A stretch of DNA of 64,000 nt from assembly GCA_937974195.1 (NCBI GenBank), contig CALJIC010000228.1:1-64000 (forward strand), given 5' to 3'. Under the pieces are notes generated by a model. That model was not told where the DNA came from. It worked only from the letters and a program-made list of their open reading frames with translations, and ran no database searches. The stretch comes from an uncultured Roseiflexaceae bacterium (GTDB taxonomy: Bacteria; Chloroflexota; Chloroflexia; Chloroflexales; Roseiflexaceae). The translations under genes were made by a program, and so were the position numbers. Of the stretch, positions 57,238 to 64,000 are shown one piece after another. Within the stretch, counting starts at the first letter, position 1. Every line of letters starts with the position of its first letter.

Positions 57238-57610
57238 AGAACCAAGAACTGAGAACCGAGAACCTAAGAACCGAGAACCAAGAACCAAGAACTTAGAACT
57301 CAGGGCCGCAGTTCTCCGTCCTCAGTCTCTGTTCTCCGCCTTCGGTCTCAGTCTGCACCTCGATTCTGGTTCTGGGTTCTCCGACCTCGGTTCTTGGTTC
57401 CGGGTTCTCCGCCCTCGGTTCTGGGTTCTGGGTTCTCCGCCCTCGGTTCTGGGTTGCGGGTTCTCCGCCCTCGGTTCTGGGTTCTGGGTTCTAGGTTCTC
57501 CGCCCTCGGTTCTGGGTTCTGGGTTCTGGGTTCTGGGTTCTCCGACCTCGGTTCTTGGTTCTAGGTTCTCCGCCCTCGGTTCTGGTTCTTGGTTCTTGGT
57601 TCTTGGTTCT
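57238..57610. repeat. Inverted heptanucleotide array filling the lysX-lysY gap
   Basis: From 57238 to about 57302 the unit AGAACCn is repeated nine times or so; from about 57363 to 57610 the unit GGTTCTn (its reverse complement) alternates with CGCCCTC and CGACCTC, all in a 7-bp period. The two arms could pair as a very long hairpin. The right end abuts the lysX stop codon (57612-57610), and the left end stops at the lysY ribosome binding site. There is no gene here. Confidence 0.9.
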
Positions 57611-58455
57611 CATTTGCGCGCAGCAGCCAGCGTGTAGTCCACGATTCGCGCCGGGATGTTAACGCCGGTGGGCGCGATGCTGTTGCGGAACTCCATGGTG
57701 TAGTTGACCTCGTTCACCAGCAGCCGGCCGTCGCCGGTCTCGAACAGGTCGATCGCCACCACGCCGCCGCCCACCGCGTGCGCCGCGCCGATGCAGATGT
57801 CCGCGAGCGCCGGTGTGACCGGGCAGACGCTGGCCTGGCCGCCGCGCGCCGTGTTGGTGATCCAGTGCTCGCTGGTGCGGTAGATCGCGCAGATGCACTC
57901 GTCGCCCACCACGAAGGCGCGGATGTCGCGGCCGCCCGGCTTGGGCACGTACTCCTGGATGTAGAAGATCGAGTGGTGGTACGAGCCGAGGATCTCCTTG
58001 TGCTCCAGCAGCGCCTCGGCCGCCTCGCGGTCGTTCACCTTGGCGATCAGCCGGCCCCACGAGCCGATCGCCGGCTTGAGCACCACCGGGTAGCCCAGCT
58101 CCTCGATCGCCCGCAGCGCCGACGCCGGCGTGAAGGCCATGCGGGTGCGCGGGGTCGGGATGCCGTGCTTGATCAGCGCCTGGGTGGTCTTGAACTTGTC
58201 GCCGCAGATGTCCGCGACCGCGGCGGTGTTCACCGTCGGCACGCCGGCGTCGTTGAGCGCCTTGAGGGCGTAGAGCGCCCGCGAGTGGTGGATCGAGCGC
58301 TCCAGCACCACGTCGTACGGGTAGCGCCCGGCGTTCAGGTCGAAGATCACCTCGTCGTCGTCGATCCTGACGTAGTCGATGCCGCGGCGCTCCAGCTCGG
58401 CGAAGATCAGCTTCTCCTCGACGCGGATGCGCGAGCAGAGGACTCCGATTCTCAT
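57610..58455 (-). CDS. lysX: [LysW]-alpha-aminoadipate ligase LysX
   Basis: LysX is an ATP-grasp ligase (RimK-like) that joins aminoadipate to the C-terminal Glu of LysW. It has 281 residues. ATP-grasp motifs: VLKPAIGSWGRL, IQEYVPKPGGRDIR and LVNEVNYTMEFRNS with APTGVNIP at the end. The start at 58455 has AAAGGAAC upstream and lies 42 bp after lysW. In related clusters the same enzyme family (ArgX) can attach glutamate. Substrate choice cannot be read from the sequence alone. Confidence 0.94.
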   Translation of the reverse strand: MRIGVLCSRIRVEEKLIFAELERRGIDYVRIDDDEVIFDLNAGRYPYDVVLERSIHHSRALYALKALNDAGVPTVNTAAVADICGDKFKTTQALIKHGIPTPRTRMAFTPASALRAIEELGYPVVLKPAIGSWGRLIAKVNDREAAEALLEHKEILGSYHHSIFYIQEYVPKPGGRDIRAFVVGDECICAIYRTSEHWITNTARGGQASVCPVTPALADICIGAAHAVGGGVVAIDLFETGDGRLLVNEVNYTMEFRNSIAPTGVNIPARIVDYTLAAARK

Positions 58456-58497
58456 CTCTGTTCCTTTCCTGCGAGTGGCCCGCGGCCGGCCGCCGCG

Positions 58498-58665
58498 CTA
58501 CTCGCCCCAGTCCTCTCCCACCTCCGGCGCCAGCGTCAGCGTCAGCGGGCTCAGGCTCGCGACCTCGAGCTCGACGGCGCAGTCCGGGCAGGTGATGATC
58601 TCGCCCTCGACGGTGTCGGCGGGCAGGGTGACCTGGGCGTCGCACTCCGGGCAGTTGGCGGTCAT
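58498..58665 (-). CDS. lysW: Amino-group carrier protein LysW
   Basis: A 55-residue acidic zinc protein that carries aminoadipate and its intermediates as an isopeptide-like adduct on its C-terminal Glu. Zn ligands: C5-PEC8 and C26-PDC29. It ends in EDWGE, the diagnostic C-terminus. AGGAGG lies about 9 nt before the ATG. It is the defining gene of the lysine pathway in this operon. Confidence 0.96.
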   Translation of the reverse strand: MTANCPECDAQVTLPADTVEGEIITCPDCAVELEVASLSPLTLTLAPEVGEDWGE

Positions 58666-58762
58666 TGTCGGTTCCTCCTGATTTCACGCGATGCGTTACA
58701 GACTACGGGTTCCTATCGATACGGTCGGTGTTGCGCTTCAGTGAGCGGGCCGGCGCGGGGCG

Positions 58763-59851
58763 CTACAGCCCGGCGATGATCGCCTGCGTCACCTCCTTCG
58801 TCCCCGCCGAGCCGCCCAGGTCGGGCGTGTGCGGGCCCTGGGCGATCGCGCGCCGGATCGCGGCGCGGATGCGCTCTGCCCAGGCTCTCAGCTCGCCGGC
58901 GCGCCCCGCGGCCCGCGAGGCGAGGTGCTCCAGCAGCATCGCCGCGCAGCCGATCGCCGCCAGCGGGTTGGCCACCCCGCGCCCGGCGATGTCCGGCGCG
59001 GCGCCGTGGACCGGCTCGAACAGCGCGTGGCGCTCGCCGATGTTCGCCGAGACCGCCAGGCCCAGCCCGCCGCCCCAGGCGCACGCGACGTCGGAGAGGA
59101 TGTCGCCGAACAGGTTGGTCGTGACGATCACGTCGAAGCGCTCCGGGCGCTCCACGAGCTGCAGCGCGCAGGTGTCCACCAGCAGCTCCTCCGCCGCCAC
59201 GTCGGGGTACTCCTGGGCCACCGCCAGCGCCGTGGCCCGGAACAGGCCGCACGTCTCGCGCAGGACGTTGGCCTTGTGCACGATCGTCACTTTCGGCGAC
59301 GGCCACCGGTCGCCGGCAGCCCCTCGGGCGGCTCGCTGCCGCGCCAGCTCGAAGGCGGCCCGCGCGATGCGCTCCGAGGCGCGCCGGGTGATCACGCGCT
59401 CGGTGACGGCTGTGGCGCCGCCGTCCTCGACGCGCTCGCGGCCGGCGTACAGCCCTTCGGTGTTCTCGCGCACCACCACGAGATCGCAGGCTGCGGGCTG
59501 CCGGCTGCCGGCTGTCGGAGACCGCCCGCGCTGCACGCCCTGGACGGGCCGGATGTTGGCGTACAGGTCGAGCGCGCGCCGCAGCTGCACGATCGGGCTG
59601 CGGTAGCCCGGCACCGGGTGGCTGGGTGAGGCGACCGCGCCGAACAGCACGGCGTCAGCTTCGCGCGCCGCCGCCAGAGTCTCCTCCGGCAGCGCGGCGC
59701 CCCGGCGCCTGAAGCACTCCCAGCCGGCCTCGGCCTCGGCGAACGCCAGTGGCAGGCCGGTGGCGCGCAGCACCTCCACGGCGGCCGGGATCACCTCGCG
59801 GCCGATGCCGTCGCCGGGGATCACGAGGATCTGGTAGGGCGTCTCGTTCAC
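58763..59851 (-). CDS. Homoisocitrate dehydrogenase-type decarboxylating dehydrogenase
   Basis: A 362-residue IPMDH/ICDH-family enzyme. In this cluster it would oxidise homoisocitrate to 2-oxoadipate. IPGDGIGREV, LRRALDLYANIRPVQ, VVRENTEGLYAG, IVHKANVL and DVACAWGGGLGLA are the family motifs; the Arg-rich LRRxLDLYAN segment is closer to homoisocitrate than to 3-isopropylmalate enzymes as I recall them. Two short inserts are odd: one encoded by four GGCTGCC-type heptads at 59489-59516 and another in RGAAGDRWPSP. The GTG start overlaps the 44-codon ORF stop (GTGA); GGAGGAG precedes it. Gene symbol left open (hicd/leuB). Confidence 0.85.
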   Translation of the reverse strand: MNETPYQILVIPGDGIGREVIPAAVEVLRATGLPLAFAEAEAGWECFRRRGAALPEETLAAAREADAVLFGAVASPSHPVPGYRSPIVQLRRALDLYANIRPVQGVQRGRSPTAGSRQPAACDLVVVRENTEGLYAGRERVEDGGATAVTERVITRRASERIARAAFELARQRAARGAAGDRWPSPKVTIVHKANVLRETCGLFRATALAVAQEYPDVAAEELLVDTCALQLVERPERFDVIVTTNLFGDILSDVACAWGGGLGLAVSANIGERHALFEPVHGAAPDIAGRGVANPLAAIGCAAMLLEHLASRAAGRAGELRAWAERIRAAIRRAIAQGPHTPDLGGSAGTKEVTQAIIAGL

Positions 59852-59982
59852 AGCTCCTCCTCGCGCGCGAGCCGGCGGAGGTCGTCCGTCAGCTCGGCGA
59901 GCATCTCGATCAGCGCCGGACGATCCGGCGCGAGCCGGGTGGCCGCGGCGGCGCCGGCGACCGAGGAGATGATCGTTTCCAT
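59848..59982 (-). CDS. Small ORF (44 residues) coupled to the dehydrogenase gene
   Basis: A 44-residue peptide, METIISSVAG to REEEL, with an Ala-rich start and a helical, acidic end. Its TGA overlaps the GTG start of the dehydrogenase gene, so it looks like a translational-coupling unit. GAAGG-type bases precede the ATG weakly. It could be a real small protein or only a leader ORF; no family recognised. Confidence 0.5.
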   Translation of the reverse strand: METIISSVAGAAAATRLAPDRPALIEMLAELTDDLRRLAREEEL

Positions 59983-60072
59983 GCGAAGGCCTGCCTTCTC
60001 TCCCATAAGGTGGCGCAGGGGGATGTGACAGGGTGTGTTGGCACACGATGACCCCGTCACCCCGTCACCTCA

Positions 60073-60570
60073 TCACGCCCCCTGCCCCGGGAAGCGCCCG
60101 TGCTGCTTGTAGTAGGGCACGATCCCGCCGGCCTGCCACACCTCGCGCAGGAACGCGGGCGGCGGCGGCAGCTGGATGGTCCGCCCGTCGGCGGTGAGCC
60201 GCCCGGTGTGCAGGTCGAACTCGACCTCCTGGCCGTCGCGCAGCTCGCCGGTCAGGTCGGCCTCGAAGCACGGGATGCCCAGGTTGAGCGCGTTGCGGTA
60301 GAAGATCCGCGCGAACAGCGGGGCGATGATCGCGCCGACGCCGACCATCTTGAGCGCCAGCGGCGCGTACTCGCGCGACGAGCCGCAGCCGAAGTTGGGG
60401 CCGGCGACGATCAGGTCGCCGGGGCGCACGGTGGACGCGAACTCGGGGCGCGCCTCGACGAACGGGTAGTTGCGCAGCTCGTCCTCGCTCTTGAGCATGT
60501 AGGGCGCGTAGCGGCCCGGGACGATCTGGTCGGTGTTGACGTTCGCGCCGAAGATCCAGACTCGTGGCAT
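60073..60570 (-). CDS. hacB: Homoaconitase small subunit HacB
   Basis: The swivel subunit of homoaconitase (LeuD/aconitase family), 165 residues. It has VNTDQIVPGRYAPYM, the serine loop NFGCGSSREYAPLAL and the end YYKQHGRFPG, which is like the Thermus-type small subunit. ATG at 60570 (MPRVWIFG) is used because GAGGAG is then 6 nt upstream; ATG at 60576 is too close. Pairs with HacA at 62561. Isopropylmalate isomerase activity is possible as well. Confidence 0.88.
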   Translation of the reverse strand: MPRVWIFGANVNTDQIVPGRYAPYMLKSEDELRNYPFVEARPEFASTVRPGDLIVAGPNFGCGSSREYAPLALKMVGVGAIIAPLFARIFYRNALNLGIPCFEADLTGELRDGQEVEFDLHTGRLTADGRTIQLPPPPAFLREVWQAGGIVPYYKQHGRFPGQGA

Positions 60571-60630
60571 GTTCATCTCCTCAGTGGCACGGGTGACGCG
60601 GCTGTGCCGGGTGATCCGCGCTGGCCCCAG

Positions 60631-61761
60631 CTACTCCGCGAGCGCCTGCTCCAGGTCCGCGATGATGTCGTCCGGGTGCTCGAGGCCGACCGAGATCCGC
60701 AGCAGGCTCGGCGGCGTGCGGCTCTCCGGCCCCTCGACCGACGCGCGGTGCTCGATCAGGCTCTCGATCCCGCCCAGGCTGGTGGCGCGGGTGATGATCT
60801 GCACCTTCGCCGCGACCGCCATGGCCGCCGGCTCGCCGCCGCGCACCTCGATCGAGAGCATGCCGCCGAAGCCGCGCATCTGCCTCGCCGCCACCTGGTG
60901 GCCGGGGTGCGTCTCGAGCCCGGGGTAGTGGACGCGCTCGATACGCGGGTGCCCGGCGAGGAAGCGCGCCACCTTCCCGGCGTGCTCGGCGTGCGCGCGG
61001 ACGCGGTAGGCCAGCGTCTGGATGCCGCGCAGCACCAGCCAGCAGTCGAAGGGCGACGGCACCGCGCCGCCGTTGGCCTGCAGGAAGCGCACGCTGGCGA
61101 ACTGCTCGTCCGCCTCGCGGCAGACCACCGCGCCGCCCAGCACGTCCGAGTGGCCGCCCAGGTACTTGGTCGTCGCGTGCAGCACCATGTCGGCGCCGAG
61201 CTCGAGCGGGCGCTGCTGGACCGGCGTGGCCCAGGTGTTGTCCACCACGCAGCGGGCGCCGGCCTCGTGCGCGATCTCGGCGATCGCGGCGATGTCGGCC
61301 ACCTTGAGCAGCGGGTTGGACGGGGTCTCGATCCACACCAGGCGCGTGTTGGGCCGCACGGCGGCGCGCACCGCGTCGGGGCTGCTCATGTCCACCTGCG
61401 TGTACTGCAGGCCCCAGGGCGCCATGATCTCGCGCAGCAGGCGGGTGACGCCGTGGTAGGCGTCGTCCGGCGCGATCACGTGGTCGCCGGGGCGCAGCGT
61501 CTGGAAGATCGCCTGGGCGGCCGCCAGACCGCTGCCGAACGCCGCGCACTCCGCGCCTCCCTCCAGCGCCGCCAGACAGCGCTCGAGCATGGTGCGGTTC
61601 GGGTTGCCGTTGCGGGTGTAGATGTAGCCGTGCGGGAACGTGCCGTCCGCCGCCCGCTCGAACGTCGTCGTCAGGTAGATCGGCGGGATCACCGCGCCGG
61701 TGGTCGGGTCGATGTCCTGCCCGGCGTGGATGGCGAGTGTCTCGATATTCTTGGCCTGCAT
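60631..61761 (-). CDS. Trans-sulfuration PLP enzyme (cystathionine gamma-synthase/lyase family)
   Basis: A 376-residue Cys/Met-metabolism PLP enzyme. The PLP lysine lies in HATTKYLGGHSDVLGG; the N-terminal SYRT-like loop reads YTRNGNPNRTMLE, and ETPSNPLL and DNTWATP are conserved. GGAGGAG precedes the ATG at 61761. It could form cystathionine from an activated homoserine or cleave cystathionine; substrate cannot be fixed. It lies in the lysine operon between hacB and the LysE exporter, an unusual place. A link to homoserine metabolism and hom (38873) is a guess. Confidence 0.85.
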   Translation of the reverse strand: MQAKNIETLAIHAGQDIDPTTGAVIPPIYLTTTFERAADGTFPHGYIYTRNGNPNRTMLERCLAALEGGAECAAFGSGLAAAQAIFQTLRPGDHVIAPDDAYHGVTRLLREIMAPWGLQYTQVDMSSPDAVRAAVRPNTRLVWIETPSNPLLKVADIAAIAEIAHEAGARCVVDNTWATPVQQRPLELGADMVLHATTKYLGGHSDVLGGAVVCREADEQFASVRFLQANGGAVPSPFDCWLVLRGIQTLAYRVRAHAEHAGKVARFLAGHPRIERVHYPGLETHPGHQVAARQMRGFGGMLSIEVRGGEPAAMAVAAKVQIITRATSLGGIESLIEHRASVEGPESRTPPSLLRISVGLEHPDDIIADLEQALAE

Positions 61762-61784
61762 GTGCTCCTCCAGGTTGTCGCCGG

Positions 61785-62402
61785 TCAGCGCGCCACAAGC
61801 GCGAGCACGCCGAACGCCGCAATGATCGTGCCCGACGCCCGGTTGATCCACGCCATGGCGCGTGTGTCCACGCGGCTGCGCAGCAGGCTGACCCCTCCGC
61901 TGAGCAGCAGCCACCACAGCGCCGAGCCGGCGAACACCCCCAGCACCAGCAGCGCCGCCGAGCCGTAGTCGCCGCGCGCGTCGCTCGCCAGCCCCAGCCC
62001 GGCGAAGATGCCGACGAACGAGAGAATCGTGGCCGGGTTGGTCAGCGTCAGCGCGAGCGTCGTCGCGTAGGCGCCCGCGAGGCTCGTGCCGCCCCGGACC
62101 TCCGCCGCCTGCTGCGCCGGGCGCGCCACGAACGTGCGGATGCCCAGGTAGAGCAGGAACAGCCCGCCGGCCAGCCGCAGCCACCCCTGCTGGCTGATCA
62201 GCGCGCCCGAGATGAACGTTAGCCCGAACCCGGCCACCGCGCCGTAGAGCGCGTCCGCCGTAGCCGCGCCGAGGCCCGACACCAGCCCCGCCGCCTGGCC
62301 GTCCGCCAGGGTGCGCCGGATGCACAGCAGCCCGATCGGCCCCACCGGCGCGGCAATGCTGAAGCCGATCAGCAGCCCGCGCGCCAGCAACTCGATGTCC
62401 AT
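61785..62402 (-). CDS. LysE/RhtB-family amino-acid exporter
   Basis: A 205-residue membrane protein with six hydrophobic helices. LLIGFSIAAPVGPIGLLCIRRTL and the LALTLTNPATILSFVGIF block are family motifs. Two starts are close (62411 and 62402); 62402 is preferred because GAGGA is 9 nt upstream. Within a lysine operon it is a plausible lysine exporter that would relieve overflow; substrate is inferred. It lies 23 bp upstream of the PLP gene. Confidence 0.85.
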   Translation of the reverse strand: MDIELLARGLLIGFSIAAPVGPIGLLCIRRTLADGQAAGLVSGLGAATADALYGAVAGFGLTFISGALISQQGWLRLAGGLFLLYLGIRTFVARPAQQAAEVRGGTSLAGAYATTLALTLTNPATILSFVGIFAGLGLASDARGDYGSAALLVLGVFAGSALWWLLLSGGVSLLRSRVDTRAMAWINRASGTIIAAFGVLALVAR

Positions 62403-62411
62403 CGCAGTCAT

Positions 62412-62568
62412 TCCTCGAGCGTGACAGGGTGACAGGGTGACACGGTGACACGGTGACACGGTGCGGGATCGCTTGTAAACCACAGGCGTTCCGGCGTCCA
62501 GAGGTCACCCCGTCACCAGGTCACCCGTCACCCCGTCAGAAAGGTCACCCCGTCACGAAGTCACCCCA
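62412..62568. repeat. Inverted octanucleotide array between lysE and hacA genes
   Basis: GGTGACAG/GGTGACAC units run about 62420-62463 in one direction, and GTCACCCC-type units (reverse complement) run about 62503-62568, ending inside the hacA stop region. The spacer is about 40 bp. A shorter instance lies at about 60020-60070 between hacB and the small ORF. It could form a long hairpin within the operon mRNA. Confidence 0.8.
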
Positions 62569-63811
62569 GAACCTCGGCCGGGTGCGCGATGTAGCCCTTG
62601 AGCGCCGTGGCCGCCGCCACCTCCGGCGACGCCAGGTAGATGCTGGCCTCCGGCGAGCCCATGCGGCCGCGGAAGTTGCGGTTGCCGGTGAACAGGCACA
62701 CCTCGCCCGGCGCGAGCACGCCCATGTGCCGGCCGATACACGCGCCGCACCCCGGCGTGCCGATCGCCGCCCCGCTCGCCAGCAGCGTCGCCAGCGTCCC
62801 GTCCTCGGTCGCCCGCCGCAGCGCCTCGCTGCTCGCTGGGACCACCAGCAGCCGCACGCCAGGCGCCACCCGGCGGCCGCGCAGCACCTCGGCCGCCGCG
62901 CGCATGTGCTCGTAGTGGCCGTTGGTGCAGGTGCCGATGTACACCACATCGACGTCCACCCGCCCCAGGTCGCTCAGGTCCACCACGTTGTCCACGTAGT
63001 GCGGCACGCTCACCTGCGGCTCGAGCCGCCCCAGGTCCACCTCCACCGTGCGCGCGTACTCGGCGCCCTCCTCGACCCGCAGCCACTCCGGCGCATCCGC
63101 CGATGGCAGCGCCGCCCCCTCGGCGGTCGTCGGCGGGACGATCCCGGCCTTGCCGCCCACCTCGATCGACAGCGTCGCCAGCGTCATGCGGTCCGCCGCG
63201 CTCAGGAAGTCGACGCCGTGCCACTCGACCGACTGGTAGGTCGCGCCGTCGGCGGTGATCTCGCGCGCCACACGCAGCGCCAGGTCCTTCGCGCCGACGC
63301 CGGGCTGGAAGCGGCCCGTGGCGCGCACGCGGGTCGTCTCCGGCACCCGCAGCCAGGTCTGGCCGGTCGCGAGCGCGAGCGCCATGTCGGTCGAGCCCAT
63401 GCCGGTGCCGAAGGCGCCCACCGCGCCGTAGCCGGTGGAGTGCGAGTCGCTGCCGATGATCAGCATGCCCGGGCGCGCCAGCCCCTCCTCGACCAGCACC
63501 GGGTGCGAGATGCCCCGCCCGACGTCGAAGAAGTGGCGGATGCCCTGCTCGCGCACCCAGCTGCGCAGCGCGCGCTGGTGCTCGGCGTTCTGAATAGTCG
63601 CGGCGGGCGCCACGTGGTCCACGACGACGGCGACGCGCTCCGGGTCCCAGACCCGCGAGGCGCCCAGCTCGCCGTGCAGGATTTTGATGATGCTCGGGCT
63701 GATGCTGTCGTGCATCATGGCCAGGTCCACGTTGACGACGACGTTCTCCCCGGCGCGAACCGGGCGGCCGGCGGCGTGCGAGAGGATCTGCTCGGCGAGT
63801 GTCTGCCCCAT
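62561..63811 (-). CDS. hacA: Homoaconitase large subunit HacA
   Basis: The catalytic, 4Fe-4S subunit of homoaconitase (aconitase/LeuC family). It converts homocitrate to homoisocitrate with HacB. 416 residues, the short LeuC-type length. Cluster ligands: C295 in GTCTNG, and C355-GA-C358. GSDSHSTGYGAVGAF is the substrate motif. AAGGAG lies 6 nt before the ATG. It is the first structural gene after the attenuator. It could also act as the isopropylmalate isomerase large subunit; the leader and cluster support lysine. Confidence 0.9.
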   Translation of the reverse strand: MGQTLAEQILSHAAGRPVRAGENVVVNVDLAMMHDSISPSIIKILHGELGASRVWDPERVAVVVDHVAPAATIQNAEHQRALRSWVREQGIRHFFDVGRGISHPVLVEEGLARPGMLIIGSDSHSTGYGAVGAFGTGMGSTDMALALATGQTWLRVPETTRVRATGRFQPGVGAKDLALRVAREITADGATYQSVEWHGVDFLSAADRMTLATLSIEVGGKAGIVPPTTAEGAALPSADAPEWLRVEEGAEYARTVEVDLGRLEPQVSVPHYVDNVVDLSDLGRVDVDVVYIGTCTNGHYEHMRAAAEVLRGRRVAPGVRLLVVPASSEALRRATEDGTLATLLASGAAIGTPGCGACIGRHMGVLAPGEVCLFTGNRNFRGRMGSPEASIYLASPEVAAATALKGYIAHPAEVLG

Positions 63812-63836
63812 CCCGTGCTCCTTCGGCGCATACAGA

Positions 63837-63870
63837 AAGCCCGCCTCACCAGGTCTGGTGAAGCGGGCTT
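63837..63870 (-). terminator. Attenuator terminator ahead of hacA
   Basis: An outer stem of 8 bp (63837-63844 with 63863-63870) and an inner stem of 5-7 bp, one C-A mismatch between. On the minus strand it is followed by TTTCTGT. Its inner arm, 63851-63859, is perfectly complementary (9 nt) to 63903-63911 in the leader ORF, so this hairpin can be replaced by an antiterminator. Confidence 0.8.
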
Positions 63871-63899
63871 GGTGCGAACCGTCACGCAGGCAAGCGAGC

Positions 63900-63962
63900 T
63901 TAACCAGACCTCCTGTCCGGCTTCTTGCTCTGCTTAACCTGCTTGGCGAAGAAGATGTGCAT
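63900..63962 (-). CDS. Lys-rich leader peptide of the lysine operon
   Basis: A 20-residue ORF, MHIFFAKQVKQSKKPDRRSG, with four Lys codons (residues 7, 10, 13, 14) including a KK pair, ending 30 nt before the terminator stem. If ribosomes stall at K13-K14 through lack of charged tRNA-Lys, 63903-63911 stays free to pair with 63851-63859. If they reach the stop, it is covered. The hairpin 63932-63942/63886-63895 could act as a competing structure without translation. The ribosome binding site is weak, and the promoter lies beyond the window end. Confidence 0.75.
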   Translation of the reverse strand: MHIFFAKQVKQSKKPDRRSG

Positions 63963-64000
63963 CGCGACTGCGTGCGTGTGGCTGACCGGCGCGAGTGTAG

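Noticed and set aside
57238..57610. CRISPR array
   Set aside because: The period is 7 bp with no spacers and two inverted arms; there are no cas genes.
63837..63962. Lysine riboswitch or T-box leader
   Set aside because: No L-box core or T-box sequence is seen; the Lys codons and paired arms are explained by ribosome-mediated attenuation.

Overview
High-GC bacterial DNA with no mobile elements, CRISPR arrays, tRNA or rRNA genes that I could find. A division and cell-wall (dcw) cluster, a LysW-dependent alpha-aminoadipate lysine pathway, and many intergenic repeats point to Chloroflexota, probably class Chloroflexia. That placement is an inference from gene content; no marker gene was compared against a database.

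Layout. (1) 280-20976, plus strand: an almost uninterrupted dcw operon. It starts at a consensus promoter followed by three MraZ boxes, then runs mraZ, rsmH, ftsL-like, class B PBP, murF, mraY, murD, a rhomboid protease, ftsW, murG, a membrane protein, murC, a TPR protein, murB, ddl, ftsQ, ftsA, ftsZ. It makes lipid II from UDP-MurNAc and assembles the divisome; the rhomboid, the 220-residue membrane protein and the TPR protein are non-standard members. (2) 21094-23784, minus strand: a secreted, membrane-tethered HEXXH metallopeptidase and a 65-residue membrane peptide, divergent from (3) 23963-28668, plus strand: a two-gene unit encoding a long RelA/SpoT-like protein with eroded catalytic motifs fused to a P-loop ATPase, then a second P-loop ATPase with an OmpR-type winged helix. 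This is the strongest candidate for an undescribed system. (4) 28646-30383, minus strand: an unknown protein and a rubrerythrin-DinB fusion, then about 500 bp of imperfect repeats. (5) 31167-35225, plus strand: an exopolysaccharide control module (GT4 glycosyltransferase, two Wzz-like proteins, BY-kinase, PHP phosphatase). (6) 35399-39928: single-domain response regulator, gamma-glutamyltransferase, a 490-bp non-coding region with a possible structured RNA, GNAT acetyltransferase, homoserine dehydrogenase. (7) 40010-47944, minus strand: secreted unknown protein, gltB, a 45-residue membrane peptide and an Amt transporter. (8) 48386-63962, minus strand: lysine biosynthesis with LysW carrier protein, in transcription order leader peptide/attenuator, hacA, LysE exporter, MetB-like PLP enzyme, hacB, a 44-codon ORF, homoisocitrate dehydrogenase, lysW, lysX, lysY, homocitrate-synthase-like, mscS, lysZ, an MFS exporter, lysJ, lysK.

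How region 8 works: HacA/HacB and the dehydrogenase convert homocitrate to 2-oxoadipate. An aminotransferase not present here makes aminoadipate. LysX joins aminoadipate to the C-terminal Glu of LysW, LysZ, LysY and LysJ convert the side chain, and LysK releases lysine. GltB and Amt next door supply glutamate and ammonium. Expression appears to be set by a Lys-rich 20-codon leader followed by mutually exclusive antiterminator and terminator structures.

Many intergenic gaps hold repeats: a dispersed two-hairpin element in at least seven places, imperfect 40-80 bp tandem repeats, and 7-8 bp tandem arrays arranged as inverted repeats (the whole lysX-lysY gap is one).
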